64,000 bases of DNA from Bacteroidetes bacterium GWF2_43_63 (GTDB lineage Bacteria > Bacteroidota > Bacteroidia > Bacteroidales > DTU049), in contig MEOQ01000040.1 in the NCBI GenBank assembly GCA_001769275.1, positions 1 through 64,000 of the forward strand. The letters are read 5' to 3'. The notes under the pieces are model-generated. The model did no database searches. It was given only the letters and a program-made list of their open reading frames with translations, and was not told the DNA's origin. This document shows positions 32,049 through 39,433 of this stretch, one piece after another. A program made the translations under genes and the position numbers. Each line of letters starts with the position of its first letter. Position 1 is the stretch's first letter.

Positions 32049-32861
32049 TCAGATTCTTTTCAGCAGCTCTTTGATGATGGCTGTCATTTTGGGTTCAGCC
32101 TTATTGGCCGCTTCAATAACTTCTTCGTGACTGACTGCAACGACTTCATCCATGCCTCCAAGGTCAGTAATAATTGAAACAGCAAATACTTTCATGGAAG
32201 AATGGCGGGCAACAATGGCTTCAGGCACTGTTGACATTCCAACGGCATCACCACCGATAATGCGGACATATTTGTACTCCGCAGGAGTTTCAAACGTTGG
32301 GCCACTCATGGCAACATACACCCCCTGATGCACGGGGATATTCAGGTCTTTTGCTGCGCTGAGTGCCGTTTCGAGCAGTTTGTGATCATAAGGTTCGCTG
32401 AAATCGGGAAATCTGGGACCAAGTTCATCGTAGTTTTTACCAATCAACGGATTGGTTCCCATCAGATTTATATGATCGTTGATAAACATAATGTCACCAA
32501 CTTTGAAATTTACATTCATTCCGCCCGCTGCATTTGAAAGCAGCAGTGTTTCAATACCCAGGTTTTTAAAAACGCGAAATGGGAAAGTAACCTCCAGCAT
32601 ATCGTAGCCTTCATAAAAATGAAAGCGACCTTGCATGGCAATTACATCTTTTCCACTCAGTTTACCGAAAATGAGCCGTCCCTGATGTCCTTTAACTGTT
32701 GAAACAGGGAAATTTGGAATCTCATTGTAGGGAATGCTGTCAACTATTTCAATTTCATTTACAAGACCACCTAAACCAGTCCCCAGTACTATGGCAATCT
32801 GAGGCCTGAGCTTGGTTTTGCTTCTGATGAAATCAGCTGTTTTTGCAATTTTTTCCAACAT
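32049..32861 (-). CDS. punA: purine-nucleoside phosphorylase (class II, trimeric type)
   Basis: A 270-residue enzyme of purine salvage that splits inosine or guanosine with phosphate into base and ribose-1-phosphate. Signatures are IVLGTGLGGL (phosphate loop), the GHQGRLIFG segment, MQGRFHFYEGY, LLSNAAGGMN, INDHINLMGTNPL, MSGPTFETPAEY with the base-binding Glu, and DAVGMSTVPE. Length is normal. Its start lies inside the 3' end of lpxK (29-base overlap), so translation is probably coupled. Cytoplasmic. Confidence 0.95.
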   Translation of the reverse strand: MLEKIAKTADFIRSKTKLRPQIAIVLGTGLGGLVNEIEIVDSIPYNEIPNFPVSTVKGHQGRLIFGKLSGKDVIAMQGRFHFYEGYDMLEVTFPFRVFKNLGIETLLLSNAAGGMNVNFKVGDIMFINDHINLMGTNPLIGKNYDELGPRFPDFSEPYDHKLLETALSAAKDLNIPVHQGVYVAMSGPTFETPAEYKYVRIIGGDAVGMSTVPEAIVARHSSMKVFAVSIITDLGGMDEVVAVSHEEVIEAANKAEPKMTAIIKELLKRI

Positions 32862-33906
32862 AGTCTATAATTAGTTTGTCAAGATTAAATTCTTTACTTT
32901 CATGAATTCCGACAGTTACCGGAATGTAAAAGAAAGGCAAATCTACCAATTTTTCTTTTATCTCCGGCAGCATTAACCTTGCAACATCTTTTTCTGTTGT
33001 AAAAATCACTTTACTTTTCATCATATGACTTTTAAAGTCATCGGCCAATTTTTCAATATCCCTGAGCTTGAAGGAATAATGATCGGGGTATTTATGGGCA
33101 TATAATTCAACACAACTACGCTTCAAATATTCTTCAAGCGGGTAAGGGTTTGCAATACCGCAAAGTAGAAATATCGAGTAAGTATTGTCAGGAATTTCAA
33201 GTTTTACAGGGCTGTCGGAATAAACACGTACAGGCTTTCCATAATCGAGGTACGAAAAGGCAATATTTTGATGGTGGCCTGGCTTTATTTTTTCAATCAG
33301 GTCGCGGCCAATTATCGGTGAGAATACCTTGGGTGTTTTTGACACAATGATTACATCTGCCCGCTTTTTCGCAGATTTGCATTCACGCAGTTTTCCCACA
33401 GGCAGTACATGATCTTTCCAGTACGGATTGAGATAATCAGTCAGCAAAATATAAAGCCCGGCTTTGACATCCAGATGCTGATAACCATCGTCCATGAGAA
33501 TTACGTCTGTGGATGGTACTTTTTTCAGAATTTCCCTGATGCCTTTTCTTCGGCGTTCACACACGAACACATTTATATTTTCATCCAGCCCTCTGACATA
33601 TTCATAGGCCTCATCTCCAATTTCGGCTACATTGTGATTTTTGTTACAATGTATGAATCCGCTGGTGTTGCGCTTATAGCCCCTCATAATTATTGAAACA
33701 TTGTAGCCCTTTTCAACTAACAGGTTGGCAACATATTTCGTATGAGGAGTTTTCCCCGATCCACCGGCATTCAGGTTGCCAATGCAAATAACAGGGACAT
33801 CAAAACCCCAGCGTTTCTTTATGCCGATAGCATAGAGAAGCTTTCTGACAGACACTATTAAAATATATCCCCACTGAAAGGGGAACAGTAAAAATCTAAA
33901 CCCCAT
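32833..33906 (-). CDS. lpxK: tetraacyldisaccharide 4'-kinase
   Basis: A 357-residue lipid A biosynthesis kinase that phosphorylates the 4' position of the disaccharide precursor at the inner membrane. The N-terminus has a hydrophobic membrane-associated helix (about residues 1-30). The Walker A loop is GNLNAGGSGKTPHT at about residues 42-55, followed by MRGYKRNTSGF. Later DVILMDDGYQHLDV is the Walker-B region with catalytic Asp. Its presence shows an LPS-bearing outer membrane. It overlaps punA by 29 bases and is transcribed divergently from the glycosyltransferase gene. Confidence 0.95.
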   Translation of the reverse strand: MGFRFLLFPFQWGYILIVSVRKLLYAIGIKKRWGFDVPVICIGNLNAGGSGKTPHTKYVANLLVEKGYNVSIIMRGYKRNTSGFIHCNKNHNVAEIGDEAYEYVRGLDENINVFVCERRRKGIREILKKVPSTDVILMDDGYQHLDVKAGLYILLTDYLNPYWKDHVLPVGKLRECKSAKKRADVIIVSKTPKVFSPIIGRDLIEKIKPGHHQNIAFSYLDYGKPVRVYSDSPVKLEIPDNTYSIFLLCGIANPYPLEEYLKRSCVELYAHKYPDHYSFKLRDIEKLADDFKSHMMKSKVIFTTEKDVARLMLPEIKEKLVDLPFFYIPVTVGIHESKEFNLDKLIIDYVGKNCKNS

Positions 33907-33974
33907 ATTGGGGGTAAATATATAACTATTTTACATAAATGTCAACTTTCGTTAACTGAAACGGGATTTTTTTT

Positions 33975-33982
33975 TATATTTG
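33975..33982 (+). promoter_or_regulatory. -7 promoter element (TATATTTG)
   Basis: TAnnTTTG with a TTTC about 27 bases upstream at the usual -33 position. It ends 14 bases before the GTG start of the glycosyltransferase, so the leader is very short. Confidence 0.55.
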
Positions 33983-33996
33983 CGCAAATCATTGCC

Positions 33997-34728
33997 GTGT
34001 CCGATTCATTAGTAATAATACCAACCTACAACGAGAAGGAGAATATTGAGAATATTATCCGCAAGGTTTTCTCATTGGAGAAAGACTTTAATGTTTTGAT
34101 AATTGAAGACAATTCTCCCGATGGCACCGCTGCTATTGTAAAAGGGTTGATGACCGAATTCAAAGACCGACTTTTTATTGAAGAGCGCAAAGGAAAACTT
34201 GGGCTGGGAACCGCCTATATCCACGGTTTTAAATGGGCTTTGGCTCATAATTATGAGTATATTTTCGAGATGGATGCCGATTTCAGCCACAATCCAGAAG
34301 ACTTAATAAGGCTTTACAAGGCTTGCCACGATGATGGCCACGACATGTCGGTAGGCTCCCGTTATATTACCGGAGTCAATGTGGTCAACTGGCCGATGGG
34401 CCGTGTGCTGCTCAGCTATTATGCTTCGGCTTACGTCAGATTCATCACCCGCATGAAAGTCCGTGATACCACTGCCGGATTTGTCTGCTATACACGCAAA
34501 GTACTTGAAGCCATCCGCTTCGAGAAGATTTCTTTCCTTGGATATGCCTTCCAGATTGAAATGAAGTATACGATTCATAAGCTGGGATTTTCCATCAAGG
34601 AAGTCCCGATTATCTTTACCGACCGCACGCTGGGTCAATCCAAAATGACCAAAGGCATTGTGCGCGAAGCTTTTTTCGGAGTTATTCAATTACGCTTGCG
34701 CAATACTAAGCGCCGCCATCAAAAATAA
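33997..34728 (+). CDS. polyprenol-phosphate mannosyltransferase-like glycosyltransferase (GT2)
   Basis: A 243-residue GT2 enzyme of the dolichol-phosphate-mannose synthase type, lacking membrane domains. The nucleotide-binding part starts IIPTYNEKENIENII, the metal motif DxD is EMDADFSHNP, and the acceptor region has SRYITGVNVVNWP. A basic C-terminus (LRLRNTKRRHQK) probably associates with the membrane. The enzyme would load a sugar onto undecaprenyl phosphate for transfer outside. The start codon is GTG, supported by the promoter just upstream. pyrC begins 2 bases after the stop, so the two share a transcript. Confidence 0.92.
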   Translation: MSDSLVIIPTYNEKENIENIIRKVFSLEKDFNVLIIEDNSPDGTAAIVKGLMTEFKDRLFIEERKGKLGLGTAYIHGFKWALAHNYEYIFEMDADFSHNPEDLIRLYKACHDDGHDMSVGSRYITGVNVVNWPMGRVLLSYYASAYVRFITRMKVRDTTAGFVCYTRKVLEAIRFEKISFLGYAFQIEMKYTIHKLGFSIKEVPIIFTDRTLGQSKMTKGIVREAFFGVIQLRLRNTKRRHQK

Positions 34729-34730
34729 CA

Positions 34731-36077
34731 ATGGAATCCTATCACATCTTCAACGCCCGGATTGTAAACGAAAACAGAATCTTTGAGGGCGAAGTTTTTA
34801 TTTCCGGTGGAATCATAAAAAAAATCAACGAAGAGAAAACTTCAAAAACACCTGCCGGATACACCGCTATTGATGCGGCCGGAAAATATCTGCTCCCAGG
34901 AGTGATTGACGATCAGGTGCATTTTCGTCAGCCGGGCATGGAAGAAAAAGCAACTATTTTTACTGAAAGCCGCGCGGCCGTTGCCGGTGGAGTAACGTCC
35001 TTTATGGAAATGCCCAACACCAAACCGCCAACACTGACGCAGGAATTACTGGAAGCGAAATATAAAATTGCTTCGAAAGATTCGCTCGCCAACTATAGTT
35101 TCTACATGGGCGTGTCGAACGACAACATCGAAGAAGTGCTAAAAACGCCATTGGATACGGTTTGCGGTGTGAAAATATTTCTGGGCTCATCCACCGGAAA
35201 CCTGCTGGTCGACAATCATAAAACCATAGAAAAGCTTTTTGCTGAAACACCGCATATCATTGCTGCACACTGTGAGGACGAAGATACGATCATCCGAAAT
35301 ACCGAATCCTTTAAAAACTTTTTCGGCGACGAAATCAGTGCAGCCATACATGCCGCCATTCGTAGTGCCGAAGCTTGCTTCAAATCTTCGTCGTACGCAG
35401 TGGCACTGGCCAGAAAAAAGAAAACCAGACTCCATGTTTTTCATGTTTCAACGGCAAAAGAACTTGAGCTTTTCGATGCCGGAATGCCGCTTGAACAGAA
35501 GCGTATCACCGCCGAAGTCTGTGTGCATCATCTGTGGTTTACCAGTGATTTTTACCGCACGCATGAAAATCTGGTGAAATGGAATCCTGCCATCAAAACC
35601 GCCGAAGACCGCAAGGGCCTGCGCGACGGACTGAAAGCCGGACTGCTCGATGTGGTCGCTACCGATCATGCCCCGCATCTGCTGGCCGAAAAAATGAAAC
35701 CTTATTTCGACGCTCCTTCGGGTGGACCCATGGTGCAGCACAGTCTGCAGGCCATGATTGCACTTGGCGAATCGGGACTCTGGACCATTGCTGATGTTGC
35801 AAATTTCATGTGTCACAAGCCCGCCATTCTTTTCAATGTTTCAAAACGCGGCTTCATCCGCGAAGGATATTTTGCCGATCTGGTGCTGGTCGACACTTCA
35901 AAAAAATACAAGATCACCAAATCCAATATCCTCTACAAATGCGGCTGGTCGCCCCTCGAAGGCGAAACCATGCCCGCCACCATCACCAAAACCTTTGTCA
36001 ACGGCCATCTCGCCTGGGACAATGGAAAAGTGGTTGGGACGAAGGTGGGGAAGAGGTTGGGGTTTGAGAGGGGGTGA
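34731..36077 (+). CDS. pyrC: dihydroorotase
   Basis: A 448-residue class-I type dihydroorotase (pyrimidine synthesis, third step; carbamoyl-aspartate to dihydroorotate). The metal site begins DDQVHFRQPG (residues 60-69); the first His of the usual HxH is Gln. I recall the same DDQVHFR form in other Bacteroidota dihydroorotases, so it is probably a lineage trait. The carbamylated Lys is in VKIFLGSS, metal His in AHCED and HVST, and catalytic Asp in ATDHAPH. Length is normal. A REP-like ten-mer near 35949 is coincidental coding sequence. Confidence 0.94.
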   Translation: MESYHIFNARIVNENRIFEGEVFISGGIIKKINEEKTSKTPAGYTAIDAAGKYLLPGVIDDQVHFRQPGMEEKATIFTESRAAVAGGVTSFMEMPNTKPPTLTQELLEAKYKIASKDSLANYSFYMGVSNDNIEEVLKTPLDTVCGVKIFLGSSTGNLLVDNHKTIEKLFAETPHIIAAHCEDEDTIIRNTESFKNFFGDEISAAIHAAIRSAEACFKSSSYAVALARKKKTRLHVFHVSTAKELELFDAGMPLEQKRITAEVCVHHLWFTSDFYRTHENLVKWNPAIKTAEDRKGLRDGLKAGLLDVVATDHAPHLLAEKMKPYFDAPSGGPMVQHSLQAMIALGESGLWTIADVANFMCHKPAILFNVSKRGFIREGYFADLVLVDTSKKYKITKSNILYKCGWSPLEGETMPATITKTFVNGHLAWDNGKVVGTKVGKRLGFERG

Positions 36078-36157
36078 GGGATTAGTTTTGTTTTGATTGC
36101 TAAAGGTTTGTATTTAGGTAAGGGTCTTCTCCAATATATTTGTTCTGACGCTTTTGT

Positions 36158-36880
36158 TTATTTGCTGTTAGGAATATTTTTCATTTCAAATAGTAGGTCG
36201 ATCATTTGGTTGTAATCTTTTTGATGTTCCTTAAAATTCATTGAGATAGTAATAGGAAGTCCATTTTTAGGGAAAGTCGGATTGTTCTTTATTGCTTGAT
36301 CATGAAACATTTTAATTTGATCGAACCATAATTTACAGTCAATTAGTGTTTTGAAAATTAAATTAGAGGAGAGAGATTCAAATAATTCAATTTTTTTCGT
36401 GCTTATTTTATTTGTATACCTTGAAATTGTTCTTTCAAGTTCATCGTATTCTCGATTCATCCCAAAATCAACTTGTTCAGCCAAATTCCCCATAGAAGTC
36501 CCGGTATATGGATCTGGTGTACGAAAGTCGACTTCAAACATTTTTTTTGCGTTTTGCTCTGTTTGATAATTGCTTTTTTCTTTGATACTTATATTGAATC
36601 TCTCTGGGTGATTAATTAATATCAAGTCTATGTAGTATAAGAATGATTCTGAAGCTTTATTAAGTTTTGAAGCTACAATGGCGTTTATTCTTGATTTCTC
36701 TTTCTCTTCTTTTATTTTTGATGCAATCCGATATATCATATAAACAATCGAAAGTCCAATTCCAATACTCAAAAAGATCTTGTGCTCAATTTTATTTTCA
36801 ATTATTAAGGTACGCACAATCATTACCAAAGAAATAATGGTAATTAAAGATTCGATTGCTATTACTTTAAGAGTCTTCAT
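36158..36880 (-). CDS. membrane protein of unknown function
   Basis: A 240-residue protein with two N-terminal transmembrane segments (about 7-27 and 33-52), a charged linker (KIKEEKEKSR), and a roughly 180-residue cytoplasmic helical domain with no recognised motif (LNKASESFLYYIDLILINHPERF, EYDELERTISRYTNKIS). It is AT-rich compared with housekeeping neighbours. It is the first of four orphan genes on the minus strand (36158-38640) that look like an accessory patch. The upstream motif at 36929-36953 is shared with two other members. Confidence 0.6.
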   Translation of the reverse strand: MKTLKVIAIESLITIISLVMIVRTLIIENKIEHKIFLSIGIGLSIVYMIYRIASKIKEEKEKSRINAIVASKLNKASESFLYYIDLILINHPERFNISIKEKSNYQTEQNAKKMFEVDFRTPDPYTGTSMGNLAEQVDFGMNREYDELERTISRYTNKISTKKIELFESLSSNLIFKTLIDCKLWFDQIKMFHDQAIKNNPTFPKNGLPITISMNFKEHQKDYNQMIDLLFEMKNIPNSK

Positions 36881-36902
36881 TCCGTTATGCGTAAATTATA
36901 TA

Positions 36903-36955
36903 CATGTATGACAAAACCATGCATTTCCCAAAAATACAAAATTTTGTAAACAAGC
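36903..36955 (-). promoter_or_regulatory. shared upstream motif, copy 1 (contains TATTTTTG)
   Basis: About 53 bases closely resembling 38028-38079. On the minus strand the core is a TTTACAAAATTTTGTATTTTTG-type run with TATTTTTG at 36929-36936, about 50 bases before the gene at 36880. Its self-complementary ACAAAATTTTGT half could be an operator. Confidence 0.5.
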
Positions 36956-37128
36956 CAATAAAAGTTTACAAATATTTCCCCGGAGTTTATAATAATTTTT
37001 CAGATGATGGGTTGTGGATTCATTTGTGGTCATAGAGATACAAGGCTATGGGCGGCGTTGGGGGTGGGTTGGAGGAGAGAAAGATTTAAAGGATGCAGAG
37101 GATAATTTATAATGCAAAATTGATTTTT

Positions 37129-37629
37129 TTACCCTCCTTTAAGTCCTAATTCATTAACATATTTGTCAACCTTTATCCAATCAATTCTTTTTTCTTCGTC
37201 GTTTGGAATTTCACCTGTAATCATAAATAACGGAGTCAAATAGAAAACTTCAACTGTCCGCTTGTTGTATCCAAATGCGCCAACATCTTGCATTTGAAAC
37301 TCCACTGTTCTAAAACTAAAATGTCTGTTTTGATATAAAATTGTTTGTGTCTGCCAAGACCCTATTGAATATATAAATTTCACAGGTCCGACAATTAAAA
37401 TTATTATCAGAAATGTTGTTGGTAAAATTGTCCAAATGATTTTTCCGTGTCGAGTTTTTATTACTAAAGCATTCCATATTAGCGTCAATGGCGTTCCAAT
37501 CAAAAGTCCGAAGTAAATGGATGACTTTATTCCTTGACTTTTAATATCGAAACATGGCAGGCTATCCAATAAGAATAGAGCTACTATAAAAACGTAGATT
37601 ATGTTCAATATTTTGGTTGTTCTTGTCAA
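37129..37629 (-). CDS. multi-pass membrane protein of unknown function
   Basis: A 166-residue protein with hydrophobic segments at about residues 7-24, 36-55 and 66-88 and a C-terminal soluble part of about 75 residues (FSFRTVEFQMQDVGAFGYNKRTVEVFYLTP). There is no in-frame ATG; the start codon is the TTG at 37629. The upstream 111-residue membrane gene ends 34 bases before it, so both may be one transcript. No family recognised; AT-rich. Confidence 0.55.
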   Translation of the reverse strand: MTRTTKILNIIYVFIVALFLLDSLPCFDIKSQGIKSSIYFGLLIGTPLTLIWNALVIKTRHGKIIWTILPTTFLIIILIVGPVKFIYSIGSWQTQTILYQNRHFSFRTVEFQMQDVGAFGYNKRTVEVFYLTPLFMITGEIPNDEEKRIDWIKVDKYVNELGLKGG

Positions 37630-37663
37630 AGCGTTGGCTTTTAATAATACTCAAACGGTTAGG

Positions 37664-37999
37664 TTATTGAGAGTCGTACTTAGAGCCATGATTTACAGTT
37701 GTTATTGTGGCGCGTTTAACTTTTATTCTTTTCGTTGTCACGAAAGTTCCGGTTACAATTACCCATGTTATCAAACAATCCCAAAACAGATTATTAATGG
37801 TCCATCCGGAATTTGGTACGGGGTAATCGACCATGAATTCATGATAATATGTGAATGGAAATCCGATTTTCATTTCATAAGAATCAGTCAGTCGGTGAAG
37901 AGGTGAATTGATTTGAAAAAGCACCGTCAAAAAGGAAGTCGAAAAGAAAGTCAGGATTGATAAAATTGTTCCGAATATAATTGACTTAATCATTTTCAT
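37664..37999 (-). CDS. small membrane protein of unknown function
   Basis: A 111-residue protein with one hydrophobic segment near the N-terminus (about residues 6-28) and another at about 66-86, with a Tyr/Pro-rich loop between (YEMKIGFPFTYYHEFMVDYPVPNSG). The C-terminus is basic. No family recognised. The start is the ATG at 37999, with the shared upstream motif about 55 bases further up. It precedes the 166-residue membrane gene by 34 bases. Confidence 0.55.
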   Translation of the reverse strand: MKMIKSIIFGTILSILTFFSTSFLTVLFQINSPLHRLTDSYEMKIGFPFTYYHEFMVDYPVPNSGWTINNLFWDCLITWVIVTGTFVTTKRIKVKRATITTVNHGSKYDSQ

Positions 38000-38027
38000 T
38001 TTTTTATTGTGCTACAAATCAGTAATA

Positions 38028-38079
38028 TGTATGATAAACCATACACATCCTCAAAATTACAATATTTTGCAAATCATCA
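38028..38079 (-). promoter_or_regulatory. shared upstream motif, copy 2 (contains TAATTTTG)
   Basis: Similar to 36903-36955, including the flanking ATGTATGATAAACCAT part. On the minus strand TTTGCAAAATATTGTAATTTTG gives a TAnnTTTG at 38053-38060, 54 bases before the small membrane gene. Confidence 0.5.
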
Positions 38080-38094
38080 GGGTGTGTTTATTAA

Positions 38095-38640
38095 TTATTT
38101 CCATTGCCATTTTTCGTCTACTTCGTAAATAATTTCCAAATGGTCGGCAAGTTCTTTAAGTTTTGCTTTCACGTTATCTAAGTCAGTTATCTTGTCCTTC
38201 GGCATAATGAATGATTGTCCACCTTTTAGTCTGACAAAAATTGTTGTAGGAATTTCGCACATTTCCACTATCTCAGTTGTCAATACTTTGCTTTCACTTC
38301 CGTTGTCTTTTGCTAAAATATATTCGTTGCTAAACTCCAATGTTACAATTCTTCCCAGTCGGTCTTTGTAATTTTCTCTGATGAAGCTCTTATAATGGTT
38401 GATATAGTGTTGTCTTTCCCAAAGTGGGTAAAATAAAAACCACAGAAGTCCAATAATAAAAAATATTATTGTCAACGAAATTTTGTCTTGAAAGAGAAAT
38501 AAAAAACCAAAAGCAATGTAAATAAATGGCACTGCTATTTTGCTTCTTTGCCTTTTCCTTTTAATACGGTCAGATTTTGACGCAACAAAAAGTTGATGTG
38601 TCAGGAAGTCATTTTCATCAGTTGTATAGTTTATCGTCAT
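38095..38640 (-). CDS. YcxB-like two-TM membrane protein
   Basis: A 181-residue protein. A basic N-terminal part (KSDRIKRKRQRSK) is followed by two close transmembrane segments (about 36-53 and 57-75). A C-terminal domain of about 90 residues has the layout LEFSNEYILAKDNGSESKVLTTEIVEMCEIPTTIFVRLKGGQSFIMPKDKI, which resembles the C-terminal domain of YcxB-like proteins (small PH-like beta domain). Function unknown. It is the most upstream member of the orphan minus-strand patch, with the third copy of the shared motif about 100 bases upstream. Confidence 0.65.
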   Translation of the reverse strand: MTINYTTDENDFLTHQLFVASKSDRIKRKRQRSKIAVPFIYIAFGFLFLFQDKISLTIIFFIIGLLWFLFYPLWERQHYINHYKSFIRENYKDRLGRIVTLEFSNEYILAKDNGSESKVLTTEIVEMCEIPTTIFVRLKGGQSFIMPKDKITDLDNVKAKLKELADHLEIIYEVDEKWQWK

Positions 38641-38709
38641 TGTTTTGTATTATTAGGCAAAACTCATTTATTGTGAATAACACCCCCCACACCCCACCCA
38701 ATTTCAGGC

Positions 38710-38766
38710 GAATATGTACGGCCCTCGTCGTCTCACCCCCAAAAATACAATTTTTTGCAAATCAGC
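38710..38766 (-). promoter_or_regulatory. shared upstream motif, copy 3 (contains TATTTTTG)
   Basis: Core on the minus strand TTTGCAAAAAATTGTATTTTTG, with TAnnTTTG at 38740-38747. The flank is more divergent than in the other two copies. Confidence 0.45.
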
Positions 38767-39020
38767 GAACATTATTTGTATTTTTTCTCTTCGGTCTGAA
38801 ATGTCCGGCAGAATAATCAATACAAAAATCCAAACAGTCACAGGGATATTTCGTGTCGGAAGCCGGCTGGGAGACTGTCGAGAGCAAATTGTATATCAGA
38901 AAATACAAAACTGATGAAAAATGTATTTTACAAAATACAAAAATTCGAACCCAGTTGAATAATATTTCAGACTAATTAGTCCCATATCCTCGCGTAGTCT
39001 TCGATGTAGAATCTATGGGG

Positions 39021-39235
39021 GCTGTTTAAAAAATCCGGAAGGTTTCGACATTCCACCGTTCCGGCCGGTTTGTAATCCCTCGAAGGGTTCTGAACCCTTC
39101 GAGGGATAGTATTTGGGCCGGAACATGGAACCGTCAAAACAATCAGCAAAAACAACGGTTCCATGTCCTTCAGCTCCTTCGTCGCTTTTGGACGGTGGAA
39201 TGTTGTTTTTGCCGTGGAAGTCTTTTTGAGACAGC
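39021..39235. repeat. cloverleaf repeat element, copy C (with nested REP)
   Basis: Same architecture as copy B: outer ends GCTGTTTAAAAA / TTTTTGAGACAGC, arms ACATTCCACCGTTCC / GGACGGTGGAATGT, hairpin 1 stem CCGGCC/GGCCGG with a REP in its loop, hairpin 2 with GGAACATGGAACCGT, and the spacer CAGCTCCTTCGTCGCTTTT. It lies in the 793-base gene-free stretch 38641-39433; apart from motif copy 3 and the next repeat, the rest of that stretch shows only AT-rich sequence. Confidence 0.88.
39075..39107. repeat. REP palindrome copy 5 (inside element C)
   Basis: 33-bp palindrome with arm ATCCCTCGAAGGGTTC and a perfectly complementary right arm, placed in the loop of hairpin 1 of element C. Confidence 0.9.
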
Positions 39236-39356
39236 AGCGCTTTTTACATACGAAGGGCGTAGTCTGAAATAATAAACTGAGCTGGGTTTAGTCGGAGACT
39301 AAACCCAGCAAAAATTTATAAAAAGACTACGCCCAGCTATCAATTGAAAGCGCTGC
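39236..39356. repeat. second palindromic element abutting copy C
   Basis: Nested inverted repeat with end pairs AGCGCTTTT / AAAGCGCT, middle pairs GGGCGTAGTCT (39255-39265) / AGACTACGCCC (39324-39334), and apex GCTGGGTTTAGTC (39281-39293) / GACTAAACCCAGC (39297-39309) around a GGA loop. It begins at the base after element C ends. No coding potential. Confidence 0.75.
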
Positions 39357-39433
39357 AGGAGCGACTTCCGATAGCTCAATGCATCAAGCTATTTTACAAA
39401 TAGTACTTGTATAAATGAAAATGCACGTGCATA

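Noticed and set aside
35949-35958. CCCTCGAAGG inside pyrC as another REP
   Set aside because: Only a ten-base match without the inverted partner; it encodes normal pyrC residues.
9542-39107. Five near-identical 33-bp repeats considered as a CRISPR array
   Set aside because: They are kilobases apart, fully palindromic, have no spacers or cas genes, and sit beside a RAYT; they are REP elements.
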